Shown one piece after another: positions 1 through 9,095 of a stretch of DNA of 64,000 nucleotides (positions within the stretch are counted from its first letter, which is position 1; each line of letters opens with the position of its first letter). The notes beneath the pieces were generated by a model. That model was not told the DNA's origin. It did no database searches and saw nothing but the letters and a program-made list of their open reading frames with translations. Source of the DNA: an uncultured Mucilaginibacter sp. (lineage in GTDB: Bacteria; Bacteroidota; Bacteroidia; Sphingobacteriales; Sphingobacteriaceae); contig CAIPFE010000028.1 of the NCBI GenBank assembly GCA_903864275.1, positions 279,921 to 343,920 on the forward strand. Direction: 5' to 3'. The position numbers and the translations under genes were made by a program.

Positions 1-358
1 TGCCATCATCTATAAAAGAGTATTTGGCTTCGCCGGGAGAATTGGAATAATACTCGTAGGGCTTACTTGTTGCCGGGTTAATGGCGTACTGCGAAAGTGC
101 GTTGAGTTCGTTCTGTAAGGCCGTTTTATCATCGGGGTTCGTAAATGAACGCGGTTGAAAAGCGGCGTACGTCGGCAATTGATCAAACCATAGATAATCC
201 TCATCAGTATACAAGTAAACTGAATCTTGTATCAGCTGGAGCGTAGTGCCTACTTTAGATGGGCCGGTAAGATTGTGGTTGTTGTTACTATTCCCTTTTT
301 TACAGGCCGTTATTAAGCCCATAGAAAGTATAATTGCTAAGTAAAATATTTTTTTCAT
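1..358 (-). CDS. N-terminal part of a secreted lipoprotein, probably S41-family C-terminal processing peptidase (truncated at window edge)
   Basis: Hand translation of the minus strand from the ATG at 358 (absent from the ORF track because it runs off the edge): MKKIFYLAIILSMGLITACKKGNSNNN...LQLIQDSVYLYTDEDYLWFDQLPTYAAFQPRSFTNPDDKTALQNELNALSQYAINPATSKPYEYYSNSPGEAKYSFIDDG. Lipobox LITAC; the YLYxDEDYLWFDQLP segment resembles Bacteroidota S41 peptidase N-termini. Confidence 0.65.
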   Translation of the reverse strand, partial: MKKIFYLAIILSMGLITACKKGNSNNNHNLTGPSKVGTTLQLIQDSVYLYTDEDYLWFDQLPTYAAFQPRSFTNPDDKTALQNELNALSQYAINPATSKPYEYYSNSPGEAKYSFIDDG

Positions 359-434
359 ATCAATCAATATTGTTTGTTTCTTAATCAGACTTTTTAAACG
401 TAAATAAAGTCAGGATGTTATTTTTTATAGAGTT

Positions 435-1043
435 TTATAAAAATTCATTCACACTAATATAGTCAATTCCGCAAACTTCGGCGCAAAACCTGTCATTTTC
501 GGAATTTTCTATCATCAATATTTCCCGTCTTTGTAGCTGATGGTCTTTCATCAACAAGTCGATCGCATCGGGTTCTGGCTTTGCAAAAGTTTCTTCAGCA
601 AAATAAACCCTTAAGTATTGATCCAGACCGTGCCATTCCGTTTGTTTAATTTTATTTAATTGCTGCGCCGGGTTGCCGTTAGTTACAATGAACACTTTTT
701 TTCTGTCGATAACTATTTCCTGGAGCAGTTTAAGCATGTTTTTATAAAGCAATAGCTTTAACGGGAGCTTAGCGGTTATTAACAGGGCGTCCAAATTATT
801 CCGAAACTTCTCGTTAACGCTCAACTTTTCTTTCAAACGATCAAAGACAACTTCCTTGCCTTCTGCTATATACGTATTTATCATCAAATTGGTTGTTTCT
901 TTTGCATCAATAAACTCTGTATACTCCAATAATGCGGCAAATAGATAATAAACCTGGTATAAATAGTCCTTTTCCGGATAGAGCACGTCATCCAGCTCAA
1001 ATACAAATGCGTTTTTTCGTTTATCGATGTTTTGGTAGTTCAT
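435..1043 (-). CDS. HAD-superfamily hydrolase
   Basis: FVFELDDVLYPE (variant DxD motif I), VTNGNPAQQLNKIKQ (motif II), KPEPDAIDLLMK and MIENSENDR (motifs III/IV). Confidence 0.75.
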   Translation of the reverse strand: MNYQNIDKRKNAFVFELDDVLYPEKDYLYQVYYLFAALLEYTEFIDAKETTNLMINTYIAEGKEVVFDRLKEKLSVNEKFRNNLDALLITAKLPLKLLLYKNMLKLLQEIVIDRKKVFIVTNGNPAQQLNKIKQTEWHGLDQYLRVYFAEETFAKPEPDAIDLLMKDHQLQRREILMIENSENDRFCAEVCGIDYISVNEFL

Positions 1044-1176
1044 GGTTCATAGTAGCCGCGCCGAATGTGTTGATGTTATATAGCTACTGCCGGTGCAATT
1101 TATTTTTTTTTGTTGAATGTAAAACTGTTAATTTTGATAAACGCGCTCCTGATACGCACAAAACCGACTTTTTATC

Positions 1177-1866
1177 ATGAACCATGAACCATCAACAATA
1201 AACCAACCCAGCCCTGTTGCAAAAAAACTGCAAATTAAGCCAGGTAAAAGCTGGCTGTTTTACAAGGCGCCTGAAAATTATCTTGCAACCCTGGAGCCAT
1301 TGCCCGAAGGTGCTAAGGCCGTATTTACACCGAAAGGCGATTTTGACGGTATACAATTGTTTGTAATAAACCGCACTGACCTTGCTGCCAGTTTGAAGAT
1401 CATTGCGCCGATGTTAAAGCCCGACACCATTTTTTGGATCACCTATCCTAAAAAGAGCTCGGGTATTTCATCAGACCTGGAGATGACGGGAAGTTGGGAT
1501 GAACTGGTAGTTTACCGCCTAAGGCCGGTCGCAACGGCAGCCATCAATGAAACCTGGACAGCCATACGTGCCAGGTTTAACGAGCAAACACAAGTTTCCG
1601 AATTTTGTAATGAGGAAATAAAAAAGAATGAACATTCGGCTTATATTGACCTGGATAACAGGCAGATCACAGTGCCTCCCGATATGAAACATATTCTGGA
1701 ACAATCGCCAAATGCGCTGGCTTTTTACGAGGGTTTGTCGTTTACCAATAAAAAGGAATATGTAGTTTGGATACTCTCAGCCAAACAGGAAAAAACCAGG
1801 ACAGAGCGATTGTTCAAAACTGTTGAAAAGCTGTTGGAAAGGAAGAAAAACCCGTCGGAGAAATAG
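1177..1866 (+). CDS. YdeI/OmpD-associated-like protein
   Basis: C-terminal half VPPDMKHILEQSPNALAFYEGLSFTNKKEYVVWILSAKQEKTRTERLFKTVEKL is typical of YdeI/OmpD-associated proteins. Confidence 0.7.
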   Translation: MNHEPSTINQPSPVAKKLQIKPGKSWLFYKAPENYLATLEPLPEGAKAVFTPKGDFDGIQLFVINRTDLAASLKIIAPMLKPDTIFWITYPKKSSGISSDLEMTGSWDELVVYRLRPVATAAINETWTAIRARFNEQTQVSEFCNEEIKKNEHSAYIDLDNRQITVPPDMKHILEQSPNALAFYEGLSFTNKKEYVVWILSAKQEKTRTERLFKTVEKLLERKKNPSEK

Positions 1867-1920
1867 TTTTTGGTTGATTAAGTGAGTGATTGATGGGGGA
1901 ATAAAAAATCATAAAACATT

Positions 1921-2349
1921 ATGAAAACTGAACCTTTTGTAATTGAAAGAATATATAACGCCCCAGCGTCGGAAGTATGGCAGGCAATCACTGATAAAGA
2001 CAGAATGAAACAGTGGTATTTCGACCTGGCGGAGTTTAAACCGGAGGTTGGTTTTGAGTTTAGGTTTGATGGTGGATCGGAGGATCAGCAATACCATCAT
2101 ATTTGTAGAATAACCGAAGTTGAACCAGTCAGGAAACTCAGACATAGCTGGCAATATGAAGGCTACCCTGGCGAATCCTTTGTGACTTTTGAATTGTTCG
2201 CCGAAGGCGATAAAACACTGTTACTATTAACCCATGCCGGTTTAGAAACCTTCCCTCAAAACAACAAAGACTTCGCGCGAGAAAGCTTTTCTGCCGGATG
2301 GACCTATATTATCGGTACATCGCTCAAGGAATATCTCGAAAAGCGTTAA
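1921..2349 (+). CDS. SRPBCC / AHSA1-like domain protein
   Basis: ERIYNAPASEVWQAITDKDRMKQWYFD...GESFVTFELFAEGDKTLLLLTHAGLE pattern of activator of Hsp90 ATPase homologue 1-like proteins. Confidence 0.8.
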   Translation: MKTEPFVIERIYNAPASEVWQAITDKDRMKQWYFDLAEFKPEVGFEFRFDGGSEDQQYHHICRITEVEPVRKLRHSWQYEGYPGESFVTFELFAEGDKTLLLLTHAGLETFPQNNKDFARESFSAGWTYIIGTSLKEYLEKR

Positions 2350-2379
2350 AGAATATTTTTTGGAAACAATTCATCATAG

Positions 2380-2401
2380 GAGACGCGATGCATCGCGTCT
2401 C
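2380..2401. repeat. 22-bp perfect palindrome GAGACGCGATGCATCGCGTCTC
   Basis: Read directly; intergenic between 1921..2349 and 2440..2679. Confidence 0.9.
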
Positions 2402-2439
2402 TATCAAACGTTTCCGATTTATGTTATTTTTGTTGAATT

Positions 2440-2679
2440 ATGCAGCAACAAACCAATAACCCGCTTCATGGCAAAACCCTGGAGATGATACTTAATGCCC
2501 TGGTAGCCCATTACGGCTGGCAGGAATTGGGCGAGCGCATCCGGATCAACTGCTTTATCAGCGATCCAAGCATAAAATCAAGCCTTAAATTTCTTCGAAA
2601 AACAGAATGGGCTAGAAAAAAAGTAGAAGAGTTGTATATATCAACACCTTATTTGCTGAATATTGAAAAACAAGATTAA
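2440..2679 (+). CDS. VF530 family (DUF2132) DNA-binding protein
   Basis: [61 protein letters not shown] is the characteristic VF530 fold sequence. Confidence 0.85.
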   Translation: MQQQTNNPLHGKTLEMILNALVAHYGWQELGERIRINCFISDPSIKSSLKFLRKTEWARKKVEELYISTPYLLNIEKQD

Positions 2680-2780
2680 CTAATCTTCTATATAACTTAG
2701 TTTTTTATCGAAACTTCAGTGGCAGCTTCGTTTCGGACTTTGCTGACTTTCAGACTAATCGCTAATCACCAATCACTGCC

Positions 2781-4088
2781 CTAATGCTTTTTCTTATTAT
2801 TCATCTTAGCCTTCATGCCGGCGCTGAAATTCTTAGTTTTTAAATTGCCCGCTTTTTTCTCATGAAAAGCCTCGCCAGTCACGGGAATAGCTGCATTTTT
2901 CTTCACAGGTAGCTTTTCGTCCGTATCAATATGTTTTTTGTCCTTTTCGATAACAAGCAGCTCGGGTAATTCGCCAACGGGTATTTTTTGACCAATAGCC
3001 TGCTCAATCTTTTTTACCAGGGTAAGTTCCAGGTCAGTAGTAAAAGTAAGGGCCAGCGTTTCTTCTTCGTTACCCGGTTTATTGCTTACTATCCGTTCAA
3101 TAAAGGACTCTTTATCTGCAGGTAATTCAAAATGTATAAGAAATGGAATATCCTTCAATTCCTTTGCTTCAATATTTTCATCGGCGATAATCAAAACCCT
3201 GATTTGCTCCAACGCCCTAAACGCGTCAATTGCAGCCAAACTATTAAACTCAACCGACCACGAGCTAAGCAAAGCAACCGAACCCTTTAACCTGCTATGC
3301 AGGCTTTTATAAACTTTTTCGGCAGTTTGGCGGTTATTTACAAAAATCACTGTTTTGGTAAACAGTTCCTCATCCTGCATAAACAAATTCAGCAGGTTTA
3401 ATTTTGTTCCAAAATTCGGCACATGGTATAATACCTGTGGAAGTGTTTCAATCTTAAGTTCCCCCAATTCCTCTACCTCGACGGTAGCCGGGTTTTTCAT
3501 GAACGGGGCAATCATTTTGTTCAGTTTATCATGTATTACCGATGTAAAAACCAGGTGCTGGCATTTGGTGATACTGTTGGCCAATTCAGCAACAGGCAAT
3601 TGAAGGCCCTGTTTAACTATTTGTTCGGCGTCATCAACAATAAACAGATCGATCTTATTCAGGTTTAGCCCAAGTTTTAAATAGATGGCACGGGCCCTGT
3701 CAGGAGTTGCCACTACAATATCGGCGCCATCGGCCAGGGCGTTCATCTGGGCTTCGATGCCAGGGGCCGCATACAAACCTACGAACAATACCGATTTGTT
3801 TTTATTCAGCAGCTCAAATTGGCTGATAACTTCCAATACTCTTTCTTTATCGGGAACAAGGATCAACACGAGTGGAACCCCCTCTGAAGTGTGCTTTAAC
3901 CGGTTTAGTACCGCTAATACATAGGTGCTTGTTTTGCCGCAGCCATCAGGTCCGACGGCGATAACATCCTGCCCGCCAATTATCCGCGACAAAGTTTTCA
4001 TCTGAATTTCTTTAGGGGCCAAATAACCAGCTTCAGCTACCGACCGCAACAATTGTTTATTCAGCTTCAATTTTTCTGACCACGTCAT
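2781..4088 (-). CDS. DEAD/DEAH-box RNA-helicase-like protein with degenerate catalytic motifs
   Basis: Q-motif-like GYLAPKEIQMKTL, Walker A GPDGCGKTSTY, TPDRA; but motif II is VDDAE, motif III FTSV, and no QxxHRxGRxxR motif VI. Confidence 0.75.
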   Translation of the reverse strand: MTWSEKLKLNKQLLRSVAEAGYLAPKEIQMKTLSRIIGGQDVIAVGPDGCGKTSTYVLAVLNRLKHTSEGVPLVLILVPDKERVLEVISQFELLNKNKSVLFVGLYAAPGIEAQMNALADGADIVVATPDRARAIYLKLGLNLNKIDLFIVDDAEQIVKQGLQLPVAELANSITKCQHLVFTSVIHDKLNKMIAPFMKNPATVEVEELGELKIETLPQVLYHVPNFGTKLNLLNLFMQDEELFTKTVIFVNNRQTAEKVYKSLHSRLKGSVALLSSWSVEFNSLAAIDAFRALEQIRVLIIADENIEAKELKDIPFLIHFELPADKESFIERIVSNKPGNEEETLALTFTTDLELTLVKKIEQAIGQKIPVGELPELLVIEKDKKHIDTDEKLPVKKNAAIPVTGEAFHEKKAGNLKTKNFSAGMKAKMNNKKKH

Positions 4089-4172
4089 CCGTTTATTTTT
4101 ACATTCCCCAAAGGGAGCGCAAAATTACCCTTTTTACAGCGCAGTTCAGCTATAAGGTTTGATTCATTTTCC

Positions 4173-4982
4173 TTACACGCCATGCCAGTCAATATCCATG
4201 CTGTTCTGAAGGATAGATGTAAATAGCGACCGCGGGGGAATATCAAGGTACGGATAAGTAACTTTTGAAAGGTAAAGCCCCTGCGGGTATGCAGGAATAA
4301 TAACTTTTGGCGTTTCTTTACTGATGAGGTGATGTTCAAATTCATCAATACTCATTTCCCCCCGGCCAATCTCCAGCAGCCTGCCTACGATGATCCTGAT
4401 CATTTTGCTTAAAAAACGGTTGGCCGAGATATGGAAACGCAATTTATCGCCATTGATGTCTGTAAATAGCGCGGCCGATGAAACATAGCATAGCGTATGA
4501 TCGATCCTGTCAGGACCTTTGCAAAGCCCCCGGTAGTCATTGTAAAGCGGGAGAAGGGCGATGGCGGCTTTCATTTTATCAAGATCGAGATTATGTTCGG
4601 GATATAGCGAACTGTAGTTGCCGAGGAACGGGTCTTTATAGGTATGGATAAAATAATCATACGCCCGTTGTATGGCGTCAAAACGGGCATGGGGTCGGCC
4701 GTTCATCGAGATAATGTCAAATATCGCGATATCATCCGGCAATATTTTATTAAGCCTGAAGAATAGGTCGAAATCCCATTCCTCATCAATATCCACATGA
4801 AAAAAGAACTGGCTGGCATGTACCCCGGCATCCGTGCGGCCGCAGCCAACAATGGCAACCGGTTTTTTAAGCACCCTGCCGATGGCGGTTTCCAAAACTT
4901 CCTGCACATTCAATATCCTTGGATGCTTTTGCCAGCCGCTGTATCTGGTTCCATGATAGGCTATGTGAAAGAAATATCGCAA
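4173..4982 (-). CDS. truA: tRNA pseudouridine synthase A
   Basis: YFFHIAYHGTRYSGWQKHP...VGCGRTDAGVHASQFFFHVD (catalytic GRTDAGVHA), RFHISANRFLSKMIRIIVG. Confidence 0.93.
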   Translation of the reverse strand: MRYFFHIAYHGTRYSGWQKHPRILNVQEVLETAIGRVLKKPVAIVGCGRTDAGVHASQFFFHVDIDEEWDFDLFFRLNKILPDDIAIFDIISMNGRPHARFDAIQRAYDYFIHTYKDPFLGNYSSLYPEHNLDLDKMKAAIALLPLYNDYRGLCKGPDRIDHTLCYVSSAALFTDINGDKLRFHISANRFLSKMIRIIVGRLLEIGRGEMSIDEFEHHLISKETPKVIIPAYPQGLYLSKVTYPYLDIPPRSLFTSILQNSMDIDWHGV

Positions 4983-5012
4983 TGGGTTTCGGGCTTATAT
5001 ATCAATTTGGCC

Positions 5013-5096
5013 AAACTTACCTTTTTAAATGGCGAAGCCTTCAATGAGGCCTTAAAAAAACAAATATTATCTGAATTAAACTTCGTAAGTTTCTGA
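5013..5096 (+). repeat. Copy 1 of an intergenic repeat with conserved reading frame (LTFLNGEAFNEALKKQILSELNFVSF*)
   Basis: Nucleotide and frame similarity to 25211..25297; right arm aaacttcgtaagt shared with 25279..25293 and 59545..59559. Confidence 0.75.
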
Positions 5097-5127
5097 GGGA
5101 TCCGTAAATCTAAAATCGTAAATCACA

Positions 5128-5508
5128 TCACCCCTGCCTTTTCTTCTTTGCTTTTGCCTGATCCTGCTGCACCCTGAACCTTACAATTCTGCTGACCAGG
5201 TCGAGCGGCATTGGTTTGCCTATCGGGAATTGTATGGCGCCCTTTGAGCATTTATAAGCTGATAACTCTTCTTTGAAAATTTCAATGGGTGATGAAGTGG
5301 GATAAAAACCAATATGCTCTGTATGAGCCGCGTAGTAAACCAATATTCCGTGCATTTTAAAGGCGGGCATATTGTAGCTGATAACTTCGACCGCATCCGG
5401 TGCCGCCTGTTTGATGGTATTTCTAATCTGCGCCAGGATATTTTTTGTATCTGCGGATAAAGTGGAAAAATATTCATCCACTGTTTTAAATTTTATGCCT
5501 GTTTCCAT
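5128..5508 (-). CDS. DUF1801 / YdhG-like protein
   Basis: TVDEYFSTLSADTKNILAQIRNTIKQAAPDAVEVISYNMPAFKMHGILVYYAAHTEHIGFYP pattern of DUF1801. Confidence 0.85.
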   Translation of the reverse strand: METGIKFKTVDEYFSTLSADTKNILAQIRNTIKQAAPDAVEVISYNMPAFKMHGILVYYAAHTEHIGFYPTSSPIEIFKEELSAYKCSKGAIQFPIGKPMPLDLVSRIVRFRVQQDQAKAKKKRQG

Positions 5509-5684
5509 TTTTAGGGAGTTTATTTTAATTGCAGCCGGATATTTTATTTAATGACGTAAAAATACCTTAAGTTTTTTAAAGCGAAGATGTGAAATAATGA
5601 CAAAATGTGGGGTAATTTGTGCCGGAATTGTTATTTTGGGATAACATAAAGCCCGATTGATAGGATTACAATAAAAATTCAAGC

Positions 5685-6314
5685 ATGGCAAGTTTTAGCG
5701 ATGATACCATCAGCACTGCACGTTTAATATCGTTTAGCGATGGTGTATTTGCCATCGCTGTTACGTTGCTGGTGTTTAACCTGAAAGTACCGCAAATCCC
5801 TGCGGCCGATGTGCACGTATTGTTGCCCGGAATGATAACCGCCATGCTGCCCCATTTTACCACCTACGTGGTAACGTTTCTGATCGTTGCCGTGTACTGG
5901 ACCTTCCATCACCGGATGCTGAACCTAGTAACACGGGCGGATACCCCCTTTTTATGGATGAATATTTGTTACCTGCTAATGATCTCATTTATCCCCTTTC
6001 CATCCATGTTATTTGGGACCTATCCAAATGAAACATTCGGATTTATCTTTTACATCTGCAGCATGATATTGGTAGGTATTTTGTCAATGCTCATGCTAGG
6101 GTATGCCTCCTATAAATACCGCCTGATAAATAAAGAGCTCCCCATTGCAATAGTAAAATACCTATTTTTCCGTCAGTTTACTACTATTTTGGTTCTTTTG
6201 CTGGCCATTCCATTGGCCCTTTACCGGTTACAATGGGCGCTGTATTACCTGTTTATTCTTTTCCCCATCCATGGGCTTACACGGAGTTATTTTAAAAAGC
6301 AAGCTGCGGGCTGA
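5685..6314 (+). CDS. TMEM175-type (DUF1211) integral membrane potassium channel-like protein
   Basis: TARLISFSDGVFAIAVTLLVFNLKVP (FSDGVFAIA signature) followed by several hydrophobic segments. Confidence 0.88.
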   Translation: MASFSDDTISTARLISFSDGVFAIAVTLLVFNLKVPQIPAADVHVLLPGMITAMLPHFTTYVVTFLIVAVYWTFHHRMLNLVTRADTPFLWMNICYLLMISFIPFPSMLFGTYPNETFGFIFYICSMILVGILSMLMLGYASYKYRLINKELPIAIVKYLFFRQFTTILVLLLAIPLALYRLQWALYYLFILFPIHGLTRSYFKKQAAG

Positions 6315-6387
6315 GCTGCTCATCCCAATTAAAATACAGAAATAGATATTTCAAATAAGCTGTTGGCTATTAGATTTACTTAAATGC

Positions 6388-6421
6388 CAAACGCGGTACC
6401 CTATCCGGGATCCCGCGTTTG
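6388..6421. terminator. Hairpin between convergent genes (caaacgcgg...ccgcgtttg)
   Basis: 9-bp perfect inverted repeat between the + gene ending 6314 and the - gene ending 6444. Confidence 0.5.
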
Positions 6422-6443
6422 ACTTTAAGCAATCTGTTATCAA

Positions 6444-6824
6444 TTAGATATTAGAGTGCAAACCCATCCGGTTTCCTTCTGAATCGATAAAATGCGCAAT
6501 GAAACCGAATTCCCCGTTGGCCCCGTTTTTTGTCTTTGGAAGAAGGATTTTCCCTCCCGCCCCTTCAACCTTTGAAAGCGGAAGGCTCAGGTCATCGCCA
6601 CGGTCCATGTAAACAATTGCACCTTTGTCTGTAGGTTCGTATCCGTCGCCTTCAACAATTGCCCCGCCAGCTCCCTGCCCTTCCATATTAAGCGGAAAGA
6701 TGGCATATTTACCCCTTGGTATAGGCACTAAATTCATTGTTACATCAAAAATAGTTTCATAAAAATTTTTTGCCCTCTCGAAATTTTTTGCCGGAATTTC
6801 AACCCAGTACATTGTGTTTCTCAT
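6444..6824 (-). CDS. VOC (glyoxalase/bleomycin resistance) family protein
   Basis: MYWVEIPAKNFERAKNFYETIFDVTM...GNRMGLHS typical of VOC family. Confidence 0.85.
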   Translation of the reverse strand: MRNTMYWVEIPAKNFERAKNFYETIFDVTMNLVPIPRGKYAIFPLNMEGQGAGGAIVEGDGYEPTDKGAIVYMDRGDDLSLPLSKVEGAGGKILLPKTKNGANGEFGFIAHFIDSEGNRMGLHSNI

Positions 6825-6933
6825 GATCTTTAATTTTTATCGCCTGCCTGTCGGCCGGCGGGTGAATAATTATTTGTTTATACCCCAATAGGAACTGAGA
6901 AACTTGAAATTGGACAAACAGGATAAAATATAT

Positions 6934-8175
6934 TTATTTTGATAGCAGGCTGTCGATTTTAGCCTGGAGGATTTGCTTTTCAGTATCAGTTTGGGCCAGG
7001 GCATGGGCCCTCCTAAAATTAAATACTGCCTTGTTGGCGTCAAGGTCTTTGTAAAGCTCTCCAAGCAGGATAAAATAAAAATGGCTGTTCTCCAGTTTTA
7101 GCTTTTCTGCTTCTATCAAGGCAGCTTGGCGCCCATTAGCCTTGTATAAGGCAAAAGTGCGGTTAAGGGCAACGCCTGGTGAATAGTTAACCAATAACAG
7201 CTGGTTGTATAAGTGTAAAATATCATTCCATTTTTCGTTTGTATCTTCTTTCACGCAATGCCAGCCGGCAATTTTTGCTTCTATGTGATAGGAACTTACT
7301 TCGTCACCTTGCGCTGAAAGGTTTAAGAAAAAATAGCCCTTTTTTATTAGCGGTAAATCCCATAATTCCTGGTTTTGTTGTTCAAACAACACGACCGGAT
7401 CTGCATTAGTCTGCCTGGCTCCAAACCGGGAAGCGTGAAAGCACATCAGCGCCAGTAAGGCATTTGTTTTAGGGCGGTTTGTCTTTTCGTATTCAGTAAG
7501 CATAGTGCCTAGGCGCAGCGCGTCTGTGCACAAATCTTTTCGCAGGATCTGATTTTGTGTTTTGGAGTAATAGCCCTCGTTAAACAACAAGTAGATAATG
7601 TGCAGGACATTGTCGAGCCTCTTGTCGACCTCGTTTTCCGGCGGCAGCTCCATTTTTACTTTTTCTGCCCGTAATTTCTCCTTAGCCCTGAACAACCTTT
7701 TATTGATAGTTTCTTTGTTTGATAAAAAAGCTTCAACAATTTCGTCGATACCAAAGCCGCAAAGGATACGCAAGGCTAGCCCGATCTGTGCTTCGCTTGC
7801 AATTGCAGGGTTACAAATGGCGAAAAGCATTTGCAACTGGCTGTCTTTGATGTTTTGTTGGGAAAAATCTAATTCTGAGATCTCAGAACTCTTTTCCTGG
7901 TTTGAGGTTAGCTCCGGAATTATTTTATCTTCCAGTATCTTATTTCTTCTAAAATGATATAAAGTTTTTCGTTTGGCTGCTTTGTAAAGCCAGGCGGTCG
8001 GATTGGGGGGCATGCCTTTTACGGCCCAAGCCTCCAGTGCCAATAAAAATGTCTCACTTACAATATCTTCCGCGATCTCAATATGGTGCAACCCAAATTG
8101 CCTGCTAATAACAGCAACCATTTTAGAAAACTCTTTTTGGAATAAAGCTTTTAAAGCATCTCTTTCCTGTTCCAT
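6934..8175 (-). CDS. ECF RNA polymerase sigma factor with long C-terminal extension (DUF6596-type, ECF42-like)
   Basis: Sigma2/sigma4-like N-terminus (IAEDIVSETFLLALEAW, NPTAWLYKAAKRKTLYHFRR) followed by LHIIYLLFNEGYYS...LCTDALRLGTMLTE and TPR-like tail; next to a YCII protein. Confidence 0.88.
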   Translation of the reverse strand: MEQERDALKALFQKEFSKMVAVISRQFGLHHIEIAEDIVSETFLLALEAWAVKGMPPNPTAWLYKAAKRKTLYHFRRNKILEDKIIPELTSNQEKSSEISELDFSQQNIKDSQLQMLFAICNPAIASEAQIGLALRILCGFGIDEIVEAFLSNKETINKRLFRAKEKLRAEKVKMELPPENEVDKRLDNVLHIIYLLFNEGYYSKTQNQILRKDLCTDALRLGTMLTEYEKTNRPKTNALLALMCFHASRFGARQTNADPVVLFEQQNQELWDLPLIKKGYFFLNLSAQGDEVSSYHIEAKIAGWHCVKEDTNEKWNDILHLYNQLLLVNYSPGVALNRTFALYKANGRQAALIEAEKLKLENSHFYFILLGELYKDLDANKAVFNFRRAHALAQTDTEKQILQAKIDSLLSK

Positions 8176-8184
8176 TTTAAATTT

Positions 8185-8568
8185 TCATAAGGCGCTCTTA
8201 CCCGAAAGCAGATTATATTCCCGCTGTTCGTTCATAAAAAAGGGCCTGATCTCAACGGTACCATTGATATCCAATATCGGGCAGCCATGCGCTAAAGTAA
8301 TGGCGTCTTCTAAATTTTCAGCTTTAACAACTATGAACCCATTTAGCCGCTCTCTTATTTCAACGAAGGGCCCGTCGGTAATAACACCGCCTGCTTTAAG
8401 CACTTTGCCCTGTGAATTAAGACGGATGCCCATATTGTTTAGTTTTCCCTGGGCCGCCACGCCGCCAAACCAATCGTCCCATTTTTTAAAGATCGCTTTC
8501 ATTTCAGTTGCCGAAACCTGGCTATCATCAGAGTCAGGTTGCCGGAATAATAATACGAAGTCTTCCAT
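8185..8568 (-). CDS. YCII-related (DGPF-type) protein
   Basis: MEDFVLLFRQPD...GKVLKAGGVITDGPFVEIRERLNGFIVVKAENLEDAITLAHGCPIL; DGPF motif. Confidence 0.88.
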   Translation of the reverse strand: MEDFVLLFRQPDSDDSQVSATEMKAIFKKWDDWFGGVAAQGKLNNMGIRLNSQGKVLKAGGVITDGPFVEIRERLNGFIVVKAENLEDAITLAHGCPILDINGTVEIRPFFMNEQREYNLLSGKSAL

Positions 8569-9095
8569 TTTGTTAATTTTTAATGAATATATGAATTACG
8601 TTCCATAAGAACCGACACCGGTAAAATTGGACATCTTTGGAAAATTTTTTTTATTGCTCCCGAAATGACCCTGTTCAGCACAAACCACCGGGGAGCCCCA
8701 AAAAAGCAATTTTTTCAATTTATTTGCAAACCTCTTATTTAACTAAAAGTTAAATAGTTAAACCTGTTTTCATTTATAACATGGTTGCCAGATGGGTTGT
8801 TTATGAAATTGGTGGGCAATATTCATCAGATAAAAGCGTCTTAGTTGTGTAAAAAGTGGCTAATGGAATTTATTTTAATCTGTTTGAACAGGGTAATAAA
8901 ACACCATTTAAATATTAACTGTAAGTTACAAAAAAGGCATTTTTATTGATAAATTAAATGGCAGATCAGCCATCGGTTCCAGGGGAACTATTTTATTTAA
9001 GCCGGTTAGGCCCGGCGTTGAATGCATATAAGCTTTTTTTATGTGCCCTAAATACGCAGTACTATAAATTTTATATAAACTCTAAAAATCAGATT

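Noticed and set aside
6841-6865. GC-rich near-palindrome cgcctgcctgtcggccggcgggtg
   Set aside because: Imperfect and short; not enough to call a repeat element without a genome-wide search.
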